Shown here piece after piece: positions 1-6,916 of a DNA stretch of 21,721 nucleotides. Where the stretch lies: IMG/VR virus record IMGVR_UViG_3300046007_005134, positions 1 to 21,721 of that record; one strand, 5' to 3'. The notes beneath the pieces were generated by a model that saw only the letters and a program-made list of their open reading frames with translations, was not told the DNA's origin and ran no database searches. The stretch's first letter is position 1, and every line of letters starts with the position of its first letter. The DNA is from a virus. Position numbers and translations under genes: made by a program.

Positions 1-1222
1 AAGATTGTGTAGTGAGATATCCTGTACCGTTGCTGTAAGCAAGCTTAGATAGTACATAACCGTTTTCGTCAATAAGAAAATAAGTAGGCTGGTTGTTTCC
101 GTTATGAGTACCTAAAAAATAAACAGTATCGTTGTAAATAAAAGCTTCGCTGCCTAATCCAACATCTCTATGCACAACGACTGGACCTACGATTGTACCT
201 GTCGGCGAGCAAGTAATCTTTTCTACATAATCTGTACGATCAGAGGAAAAGGAATAAGTATTAGTAACTTGGAATAGAATAGTAAGACCAGAAGCATCAG
301 CTACAGAAGTAAGCTGCGTACCTGTGGTAGTTACAACTGTATTAAAAGCAGCAGAAGGTGTAGTTAAGGAACTATTAAACGCCCAGCTATACGCATTAGT
401 GCCATCATAAACGGTAAGCCAAATAGTCGCAAGTCCTGTTGGAGGTTGATATCCAGTAACACTTACACGTGTGGCTGTGTACCCAAGAAGTGTATAGGTA
501 GAACCTTGTTGTAGCGTTCGACTCATTTGACTGATACGCATATTAGCGCCATCAGTCCAACCAAAATATAGAATATCACTGATAACGTGTGCGTCGTATG
601 CAGTAGTAGCTGATGTGCTTAAATCTACAGGACCTACCACATTTGTAATAGCAGCGATAGGAATAGCTATGTAACTTAACCGCGCGCCGCTACGTAAGAA
701 TGTGATAATAAAATAGTTTCCGAGCTGATGTACTTTAGATACACTTGCAGTGGAAGGTAAAGCTGTAATGTTTACAAGGGTTTCGCCTGTAGTTTTGGAT
801 GTGATTGTATATTTCCAAACACCGTCTCCATCTAGAAATGCAGAGCAGACAAGACCATTGGTTGATACGCATGAGTCAGCAGCTGTGATACTATAAGCTG
901 TACGAGCAATAGACTCCGTGGAAAGGGATATAGGTTGGATACGTCCCTTGTCTATCCATTGGTCACTCTCATCACTAAAGGCAAATAGGCTAACGCCGAT
1001 AGCAGTGAGGTTGTTCTTGTACGTAGTAAGTGTAGTAGCCTCAGCTCCGCTAGGTAAGCTAGGCAATGGAGCGTAGGCAGTACGCTTCTTTAAAGCATTA
1101 CCTCTTTGAAACAAAGCGTTTTCTAGCAATAAGAAGTTACCAGGCTGTATTTGCCATGGGTCATTCTTAGTATCTAATCCCTGTGCAAAGGGAATGTTTA
1201 ATGTCTGTTTATTTATTGGCAT
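1..1222 (-). CDS. Nozzle/stabilisation-like tail protein, C-terminus cut by window edge
   Basis: An open frame runs from an ATG at 1222 to the left edge with no stop (407 codons visible); the C-terminus lies outside. The protein begins MPINKQTLNIPFAQGLDTKN and continues with DPWQIQPGNF and a FQRGNALKKR stretch. This opening pattern is typical of podovirus nozzle or stabilisation proteins that plug onto the adaptor. The rest is rich in Thr, Ser, Gly and beta-prone repeats, as in beta-propeller-like tail proteins. The start lies 5 bases after the stop of the tail fibre gene, and AGGATC upstream is a weak ribosome site. The role as nozzle is inferred from the N-terminal pattern and position; that it is a virion protein is much more secure. 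Confidence 0.6.
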   Translation of the reverse strand, partial: MPINKQTLNIPFAQGLDTKNDPWQIQPGNFLLLENALFQRGNALKKRTAYAPLPSLPSGAEATTLTTYKNNLTAIGVSLFAFSDESDQWIDKGRIQPISLSTESIARTAYSITAADSCVSTNGLVCSAFLDGDGVWKYTITSKTTGETLVNITALPSTASVSKVHQLGNYFIITFLRSGARLSYIAIPIAAITNVVGPVDLSTSATTAYDAHVISDILYFGWTDGANMRISQMSRTLQQGSTYTLLGYTATRVSVTGYQPPTGLATIWLTVYDGTNAYSWAFNSSLTTPSAAFNTVVTTTGTQLTSVADASGLTILFQVTNTYSFSSDRTDYVEKITCSPTGTIVGPVVVHRDVGLGSEAFIYNDTVYFLGTHNGNNQPTYFLIDENGYVLSKLAYSNGTGYLTTQS

Positions 1223-1227
1223 TTACT

Positions 1228-2520
1228 TTAAGATCCTAGTTGAGCCCAACCAATGTAGTTATACCATTGAGGATTACTAAAAGGCCCCTTGAACTGCAAT
1301 GTAAAAGTGTACGCTCCAACTGACGGCAAGGTTAAAGACTGCATGACGTTTACTGGCCAAGCAATTAATGGTCCGGAAGAAGGAAAACTAAGCCAATTAT
1401 ATTGATCTTCTAAATTTGTTGTCGCAGGAGCTCCATTTATGTCTTTGATTGTAAGATATAAATAATTTGTATAACCGCTTGGCCCAGAGACCACTATTCT
1501 ATAAAACCAACCTCCCCCTGGCGGAACCGCAATGCTTATTCCGTATGAGGATGGGGCATTTTTAAATCCCATCATAGCTAATCTATGATCTTGGGTAGTA
1601 GTAAGAGTTCCAATTGTACCCACTGTTTGCCATGTACTATTCCCCACTAGAGTTGCAGGGATATTTACCGTATAACTGATATACGTTCCAGCACTTTTCT
1701 TATCTTCAGTAATTGCAGCTGCTTGAATATTTCCCGTACTTACAGATAAAAGTCCCAATTTAGAATTAGTTACATTGCCATCAATTAACTCTAAAGTGCC
1801 AACAGAGTTATCAGCCATTTTAGCTAAAGTAATTCCATTATCTTTTACTTGCAAAGTATTAGCAGATATTTCTACAGTTGAATTGTCAGCAGCTACTGAT
1901 ACTACATTGCCTAAACTATTGATAGTCATGAACTGCTGGGAAGCAGGTAAAGATGAAGGTAGTGTAATCGAGTAGTTACCAGGTAGTACGGGATTGGCTT
2001 GTAATCTAATATAATTACTTGCAGCTGTGACATTTCTAATCAATACAGGTCCGCCGTCTAAAGCAGCAGGCGTGGCATTGGTTTGGTTGGATTCGAATAC
2101 AAACGTTTGATTAGCTGGTACGTAAGTGACAGCAGCAGGTGCAATGAGATTACCGATAGAACCTGGTGTACCGTTTACAGCGCCGGAAGCTGTTAATTGT
2201 ACTTGATTACCTAAAGTATCATTATAATATAAATCTTGACCGGATACGTAAATACATCCGATATCAAGTCCACCGGATAAAGGGGAACCCTGTACATCAA
2301 ATCTAGCTGATCTTAAACCTGTGGCATTACTGCCGTTAAAAGGCAAATCTACGTCAATATTTATACCAGCTGGAGTGATCTGAACGCCGCTTCCAGATGC
2401 ATGGTTATGCTGATCAACAAGCGATAAAGAACTATTAAGGTCTAAAGCCCAATTAGGTCCTGGTTCTTGTCCTACCGTTGGTAGAATCAGAGACATATTA
2501 GGTGACAATGTGCTGGGCAT
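1228..2520 (-). CDS. Tail fibre / receptor-binding-type structural protein
   Basis: A 430-residue protein with ATG at 2520, preceded by a strong AAGGAGG. Residues about 18-60 hold a conserved-looking N-terminal segment (GPNWALDLNSSL, then DQHNHASGSGVQITPAGINI), which I recall from podovirus fibre proteins and which probably anchors the fibre to the tail. The middle has low-complexity Ala/Thr/Asn/Val sequence with fibre-shaft wording such as LQVKDNGITLAKMADNSVGT. The last 130 residues look like a compact beta domain rich in Trp, Tyr and Gly and may be the distal knob. No chaperone gene or enzyme motif is visible. Host receptor binding is inferred. Confidence 0.65.
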   Translation of the reverse strand: MPSTLSPNMSLILPTVGQEPGPNWALDLNSSLSLVDQHNHASGSGVQITPAGINIDVDLPFNGSNATGLRSARFDVQGSPLSGGLDIGCIYVSGQDLYYNDTLGNQVQLTASGAVNGTPGSIGNLIAPAAVTYVPANQTFVFESNQTNATPAALDGGPVLIRNVTAASNYIRLQANPVLPGNYSITLPSSLPASQQFMTINSLGNVVSVAADNSTVEISANTLQVKDNGITLAKMADNSVGTLELIDGNVTNSKLGLLSVSTGNIQAAAITEDKKSAGTYISYTVNIPATLVGNSTWQTVGTIGTLTTTQDHRLAMMGFKNAPSSYGISIAVPPGGGWFYRIVVSGPSGYTNYLYLTIKDINGAPATTNLEDQYNWLSFPSSGPLIAWPVNVMQSLTLPSVGAYTFTLQFKGPFSNPQWYNYIGWAQLGS

Positions 2521-2529
2521 AAGCCCTCC

Positions 2530-2835
2530 TTAAAATACAAATAAATCAACTACTACAGGAACTGAGCTGTTTAACACTAGCGTCCTAGACTTTAGTTGGT
2601 TAGAGTCTTGTTTGTCGTATATTGTAGCAGCTGCTCTTACCCGAATCAACTGCCATCCTTGTAAATCCCTGCCTAATCTATGGTCAATAGTATTGTCACC
2701 TAGAATTAAGCTAACATTCTTTAGAATGATACCAGAACTTTGAGGTAAAGACAATACAGGATTAATCTGTGTAGCCCAAGCGGTTTGTAGCAGCGTTAAA
2801 CTGTTATCTTCCGATTTGTATATCGGCAAAGCCAT
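2530..2835 (-). CDS. Small conserved tail protein of unknown role
   Basis: 101 residues, ATG at 2835 with GGAGG seven bases upstream; the start overlaps the last base of the adaptor gene stop, so translation is probably coupled. The C-terminal half (LKNVSLILGDNTIDHRLGRD, then LQGWQLIRVRAAATIYDKQD and a VVVDLFVF end) matches a pattern I recall from many podovirus proteins encoded between adaptor and fibre. No catalytic motif or membrane segment is visible. It is likely a beta-rich virion component, perhaps linking fibre and nozzle; this is inference from position. Confidence 0.6.
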   Translation of the reverse strand: MALPIYKSEDNSLTLLQTAWATQINPVLSLPQSSGIILKNVSLILGDNTIDHRLGRDLQGWQLIRVRAAATIYDKQDSNQLKSRTLVLNSSVPVVVDLFVF

Positions 2836-3851
2836 TAGTAGCCTCCGAACGAGCCATCACCGTTTGGTGAACCATAGCCACCCCAACGTTCCCCGAAGGA
2901 GCGTATGTCAGAGATAGTATCAGGCTGACCTGCATCTCGGTTCATAGCCGAAGATTGAATACGGTCAATAAGCATTTGTTTCTGAGCTAATAAAACTGAT
3001 ACGTCAGATTCTTCTTTTTGCAGACACTTAATCGCCGCATCAACGATAACGTACTCAATCCAACCACTTACGCTCTCTAGCATATCACTATCTTTTAATA
3101 ATGTATTGACTCTAGGAATATACCAAAGTCTGATATACTGATTGGCACTAGGTGTTGGAATAAAAAAGAGAGTATTGCCGACAACGCGATAACGAAGGTT
3201 GAATACCCCAAGAAAAGTAGAAGTAACGTTCGGAAAGACATATCGATTCCTGCTGATAAATTCAAATTTGTGCAGTGTTACCCAGGCGTTACCATTAGCG
3301 CCAAGTCCACAATCTGCTCCTAAAAGCTTGTAGAAAGCTGGAGCTCCGTTAAAGTTACTACCATTAGGCAGCGTATACTGGTTAGTCGATCCATCTGTGA
3401 TAAAAGTAAGAGGAGCGGCTACATAATAATCTTCATACAGTGTCACAAGAAGATCATACAATTCCGCATAGGATTGATTTATATAACTATTCCACTCTTC
3501 TTTCGTAACAAAGTTACTGTTGACTCGATCAGCTCTTTGCTGGGCAAGTAAGCGTACTTGACCTAGGGACATTTGTCCAGTTAGGGCAGGTACTACAGAA
3601 ACAGAGTTTGTATACGAAGAAGTCGTTCCGTTGTCGGATGCTACTTTGTAATAATATGTAGTACCCACAATGACGTTAGTATCAAGATACTGAGGCGTAG
3701 TAGGTGCAGGAGAGATAGCCGTAAAATTGACATTGTCTGTACTCCGTTGTAGTGGGTAACTGGTAGCTCCTGCAACCTGATCCCATGATAAGTATACCTG
3801 ACCATTGCCTTGTTGAGCAATAAGGTTTTGTGGTATTGAAGGTGCGGGCAC
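2835..3851 (-). CDS. Fibronectin type III domain fused to SU10-like head-tail adaptor
   Basis: 338 residues. The start is a GTG at 3851 with AAGGAG five bases upstream; the nearby ATG at 3856 is in another frame and gives an unrelated shadow. Residues about 1-90 form a typical Fn3 domain: PxxPxNL opening, a WDxVAGATSY strand, LQRSTDNVNF, and a TYYYKVAS strand. From about residue 95 (MSLGQVRLLAQQRADRVNSN, then EEWNSYINQSYAELYDLLV) the sequence resembles podovirus adaptor proteins that sit under the portal. It lies between a small structural gene and the tail genes, as expected. A decoration or carbohydrate-binding role for the Fn3 part is inferred. Confidence 0.75.
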   Translation of the reverse strand: MPAPSIPQNLIAQQGNGQVYLSWDQVAGATSYPLQRSTDNVNFTAISPAPTTPQYLDTNVIVGTTYYYKVASDNGTTSSYTNSVSVVPALTGQMSLGQVRLLAQQRADRVNSNFVTKEEWNSYINQSYAELYDLLVTLYEDYYVAAPLTFITDGSTNQYTLPNGSNFNGAPAFYKLLGADCGLGANGNAWVTLHKFEFISRNRYVFPNVTSTFLGVFNLRYRVVGNTLFFIPTPSANQYIRLWYIPRVNTLLKDSDMLESVSGWIEYVIVDAAIKCLQKEESDVSVLLAQKQMLIDRIQSSAMNRDAGQPDTISDIRSFGERWGGYGSPNGDGSFGGY

Positions 3852-3870
3852 GGCATCTCCTTAAGGAAGG

Positions 3871-3892
3871 GGGGCCAGCTTACGCCAGCCCC
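3871..3892 (-). promoter_or_regulatory. Stem-loop in front of the Fn3-adaptor gene
   Basis: As minus-strand RNA this reads GGGGCUGGC, a GUAA loop, then GCUGGCCCC: a 9-bp stem with a tandem U-G/G-U wobble pair and a GNRA tetraloop. It folds well only on the minus strand; the plus strand has two mismatches. A second small stem (GTCGC/GCGAC) lies at 3896-3907. No U-tract follows, so it is not a standard terminator. It could be an mRNA stability or processing element ahead of the GTG start at 3851. Confidence 0.5.
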
Positions 3893-3917
3893 TTAGTCGC
3901 TTGCGACATTGGTAAGA

Positions 3918-4301
3918 TTAAGGAGCAGTGCTGTTACGAAGTACTAACACCATTTTACGAGATTCACCGGAAGATAAATATGTTCCGCCACCTGTAACAA
4001 GACTTGCAAACTGTATATCAATAATTTTATTTTGCACGTCATCATTATCTAATGACATAAGTACTGCAGCAGATACTGGATTAACAGGAAGTTGTTCTAT
4101 CATTAAAAGTTTTACATAAGCATCTTGCATAGTAATTCTATACTTACCTGCAGTGCCTAACTTAGTGATAGACGCAATACCTTTGCTGTTAGCAACATCC
4201 AAAACTGGATCTCCACTACCATCGATCGAGAAGCTTAGGAACAAGCTTACCCGCATTTTTTCTAAACCGAAAGAGAATTGATTAAAAAGCCTATTAGCCA
4301 T
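3918..4301 (-). CDS. Small structural protein, possibly head decoration
   Basis: 127 residues from ATG 4301, which has AAAGGG upstream. The frame stays open to a TTG at 4370, but the extra residues look like translated intergenic sequence and the TTG lacks a ribosome site. The N-terminus, MANRLFNQFSFGLEKMRVSL, resembles small proteins that I recall between capsid and adaptor genes of podoviruses. The rest is mixed beta/alpha with a Gly-rich C-terminal strand and no cysteines or catalytic motif. A decoration or connector role is inferred from position only. Confidence 0.6.
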   Translation of the reverse strand: MANRLFNQFSFGLEKMRVSLFLSFSIDGSGDPVLDVANSKGIASITKLGTAGKYRITMQDAYVKLLMIEQLPVNPVSAAVLMSLDNDDVQNKIIDIQFASLVTGGGTYLSSGESRKMVLVLRNSTAP

Positions 4302-4426
4302 TTTAATGCCCTTTATATGCCTCCGTTCACATTCACCGTACTCAAGGAGGTCATCTAAGTCCGGGTGCAACCTAGAGCATTCTAGGCGTCAAAAATGCTG
4401 TACATCACACATACAGACAAAAATGC

Positions 4427-4735
4427 TTAACATTTCCAACGCTTAAGAGCGGCACCCTTTGGCGTAAGTTTACCGCCTTTTGAGGTAGGTCCTGACACTC
4501 CAGACATTCTTGCACAGAACGATTTACGTCTGCCAGCGGCTTTAGAACCTGGTTTTACTTTACCTGTAACAGGACGTTTAAGACGTGAGCCGTGTTCTCT
4601 ATTATACTTTTCGCGGTAGGCATCACTTAAGCCACCGGTACGGCTATGTTTTTTTGGATTGTATCCATGGAAGGGCTTTGATTTAATACGCCCGCCTCTT
4701 GACATTTTTATAATTTTTGCTATTCTATCTCTCAT
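4427..4735 (-). CDS. Basic DUF6321-like phage protein
   Basis: Up to 102 residues, strongly basic (Lys/Arg runs, RIKSKPFHGYNPKKHSRTGG). The segment VTGKVKPGSKAAGRRKSFCA followed by RMSGVSGP and ending KGAALKRWKC matches a family I recall as DUF6321, widespread in phages and probably nucleic-acid binding. The start is unsettled: ATG 4735 directly follows the T-tract of the capsid terminator, and ATG 4705 (92 residues) lies within. Neither has a clear Shine-Dalgarno. Expression would depend on readthrough of the terminator, or on an unseen promoter. Function is unknown. Confidence 0.7.
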   Translation of the reverse strand: MRDRIAKIIKMSRGGRIKSKPFHGYNPKKHSRTGGLSDAYREKYNREHGSRLKRPVTGKVKPGSKAAGRRKSFCARMSGVSGPTSKGGKLTPKGAALKRWKC

Positions 4736-4768
4736 AAAACAAAAGCCCCCAGGATTACTCCCAGGGGC
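4736..4768 (-). terminator. Intrinsic terminator after the major capsid gene
   Basis: On minus-strand RNA the stem is GCCCCUGGGA, loop GUAA, UCCUGGGGGC (10 pairs including a tandem U-G/G-U), followed at once by UUUUGUUUU. It starts 19 bases after the capsid stop. The same GUAA loop and wobble pair occur in the hairpin at 3871-3892. The T-tract runs directly into the ATG of the next gene. It probably lowers expression of downstream tail genes relative to capsid. Confidence 0.85.
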
Positions 4769-4787
4769 CTCCGTTAGCTATTTGCAA

Positions 4788-6068
4788 TTAAGCAGAAAGC
4801 TTTACTGTGCAGTTCCACCCTGGAGCATTGCAAATCATATTGGCATAATATCCAATTCTGATCTCTAATGCATCAGCCGTGCCAACTCGTAAGCCTTCCA
4901 AACCTTCTAGCCCGTAGGTTAGAATGTGAGGTGCCTTGCCGAGAGACCTGAGCTTCCAAGTGTCCATTTGCAGCAAAAATGCTCGGTTAGCCGGGCAATT
5001 TCTGTCTGGAATCACGGTGATAGGTCCGTATGGAGCGTGGATTCGGATACCAGCAAACGCAATATCAGCTTCTTCGTGCTTGACATCTACGTACTGAACC
5101 TTTGCGCCTAAACTCTTCTCCAAAGCGGAATAACTGGAGAAATTCATGAAGCACATATCTGGCTGTCCACCTTCTTGTGCGACAAGGCTTGAAGCGTCGA
5201 TTAGGGCTTCTTCGATTGACTGGCTTGAACCATCGTATCGCACTCCGGCGAGACGGGTTGGATCTGCCGATCTATCTACGTTCCAAAAGCTGTCTCCAGG
5301 AGCTGGAGCAACTTCAGGCAACCATGCGCTCAATCCGCTAACTTTCAAGAAGCTAGAAGTAGAGGTAGATCCACCAACAGCAACGTCACCTTGTACGGAG
5401 AGGTATCCAGAGGACGCCCAGCCAGACAACGGGTTAACTGACGCTGTACCGCGTAGTACACCGCTTGAGCGGTTAACAGCGGTAAGAACCACCGTAGAGC
5501 TTGAAGGAACACCACCATCTGTAGCAGATACTACAAGAGTCATGCCAACTTCGAAGTTAACAACGCTTGGTACGTCTGCTAATTGGATTACGGTGGCTCC
5601 GACAGCTGTAGAAGGAGAGCTGATGGTGCCGATTTGACCACGGCTTCCTGTACCGCCTTTGAAGATATCGAGAGCTAAGTCGTTTGAGATATTGCGGAAA
5701 GCAGTATCCATAACAAGCTTTGCTTCATCTACGAAAGCACCGGCGTTATCTTTTGTTGCTTCCAACAGTTCGTTCGTGATAGTAGCTAACTGATAGTTGC
5801 TAATACGATAAACGAAGAAGCTGGAGATTTGTGGAGCTGTTTGGTTTCCTTGAGCGTTGCTGAAGGTTGCCGAACGGCCTTGCGGTGTACCATACACCAA
5901 CGGAACTGGAATATATTTTCCAGCGAATCCGCTTGGGCTCTCGTCCTTGGGGAGGAGGGCTAGTAGAGGATTCTTTTTATAGACGAGATCCTTCATATAA
6001 TCGTCACCAGTATAGAGCTCTTTTAAAGCAGCTACCTGGTTACTTACATTTGCGTAAATTGCTGACAT
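4788..6068 (-). CDS. Major capsid protein, HK97 fold
   Basis: 426 residues, ATG 6068 with AAAGGTG upstream. The N-terminal part (LYTGDDYMKDLVYKKNPLLA, then a KYIPVPLVYG strand) and the C-terminal part (IPDRNCPANRAFLLQMDTWK, LEGLEGLRVGTADALEIRIG) follow the pattern of podovirus capsid proteins with the HK97 fold. Residues about 155-230 are a Ser/Thr/Val/Gly-rich beta segment that looks like an inserted surface domain. It lies directly after the scaffold gene and before a strong terminator, and its codons are visibly richer in C and G than those of its neighbours, as expected for high expression. No N-terminal protease-cleaved delta domain is apparent; a separate scaffold is present. Confidence 0.9.
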   Translation of the reverse strand: MSAIYANVSNQVAALKELYTGDDYMKDLVYKKNPLLALLPKDESPSGFAGKYIPVPLVYGTPQGRSATFSNAQGNQTAPQISSFFVYRISNYQLATITNELLEATKDNAGAFVDEAKLVMDTAFRNISNDLALDIFKGGTGSRGQIGTISSPSTAVGATVIQLADVPSVVNFEVGMTLVVSATDGGVPSSSTVVLTAVNRSSGVLRGTASVNPLSGWASSGYLSVQGDVAVGGSTSTSSFLKVSGLSAWLPEVAPAPGDSFWNVDRSADPTRLAGVRYDGSSQSIEEALIDASSLVAQEGGQPDMCFMNFSSYSALEKSLGAKVQYVDVKHEEADIAFAGIRIHAPYGPITVIPDRNCPANRAFLLQMDTWKLRSLGKAPHILTYGLEGLEGLRVGTADALEIRIGYYANMICNAPGWNCTVKLSA

Positions 6069-6080
6069 AAGTCACCTTTA

Positions 6081-6905
6081 TTATTTTAATTGTCCCTTGA
6101 AAGCAGCGATCGCACGTTCCCGGCGACCTTTGTTTGTCAAAGGTTTTGACGATGCTGTAACAGTATTCGTCAATGTTTTTGTTGTTATTTGTGGCTTCTG
6201 GCTTGACTTATCTTCTGATCCAGATTGTGCAGCTTCTGGCGGAGCTAATTTGGATTGCACCTTCTTCAGTTTGGCTAAAGATAGAGCTTCGTCTGTCAGG
6301 TAATCTTCTACCAATGCAGCGGCCTCTTCAGCACTCAGCAGTACACCATCCTCATCATACGTTTGTTTGATTAGTTCCACAACTGCGTCATAGGACCCAG
6401 TGGCGCGGATGGTTTCATAAGCCTCGTCTCCGTCAACCAACATTTTAACTTCTCGGCTGACTTGTTTCACGGCTTGTTCATAGGCAGCTTTTTGCTGCTC
6501 TTGAAGCTTTTCAAAATGACTTTGTTGAGCATCTCGGAGATTCTTAAGCTCTGACTTAATTCTTTTGATCTCAACTTCTTCAGGTCTGCTATTTAGTAAT
6601 ACGCCCGCTACATCATCGTGTGTTAATCCAGCTTCAGCTAATACAGCTAACGTATCGTTTTTAAGTCTGTTTTTCCATTCATCAGCCATTCTAGACTGAT
6701 GCTCTTGCAAGGACTTTTGCTGTTCTTGCAATTGACGAGCTTGAGCTCGGATGGCTTTTTCTTTTCTAGCAAGCTGAGCAAATCTCTCATCAGATTGTTG
6801 AATCTTAGGATTTTGCTCTACAACTGGCTGTTCGCTTTGTTGTGTTGTTTCTAGGGTTTGTTCTGCAGCTATAGGCGCTACAGGTGCCTTCACTTCGTTT
6901 GACAT
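6081..6905 (-). CDS. Capsid scaffolding protein
   Basis: 274 residues, ATG 6905 with AAAGGAG upstream. Composition is dominated by Gln, Glu, Lys and Ala. Residues about 38-75 (ERFAQLARKEKAIRAQARQL onward) and about 115-150 are predicted coiled coil by heptad-like spacing; the N-terminus is disordered and Pro/Gln-rich. The C-terminus (TNKGRRERAIAAFKGQLK) is a short basic helix of the sort scaffolds use to touch the coat protein. The gene sits between portal and capsid, the standard place. No protease motif is seen, so it would act as a removable internal scaffold for the procapsid. Confidence 0.85.
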   Translation of the reverse strand: MSNEVKAPVAPIAAEQTLETTQQSEQPVVEQNPKIQQSDERFAQLARKEKAIRAQARQLQEQQKSLQEHQSRMADEWKNRLKNDTLAVLAEAGLTHDDVAGVLLNSRPEEVEIKRIKSELKNLRDAQQSHFEKLQEQQKAAYEQAVKQVSREVKMLVDGDEAYETIRATGSYDAVVELIKQTYDEDGVLLSAEEAAALVEDYLTDEALSLAKLKKVQSKLAPPEAAQSGSEDKSSQKPQITTKTLTNTVTASSKPLTNKGRRERAIAAFKGQLK

Positions 6906-6916
6906 TTATCACTCCT

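Noticed and set aside
3641-3856. ATG-started 71-codon frame at the start of the Fn3-adaptor gene
   Set aside because: The protein makes no sense as a fold, while the GTG-started frame gives a full Fn3 domain and adaptor.
5146-5637. 163-codon open frame on the plus strand inside the capsid gene
   Set aside because: It is antisense to a clear capsid gene with GC-rich third positions, has no ribosome site or recognisable fold, and reads as low-complexity sequence.
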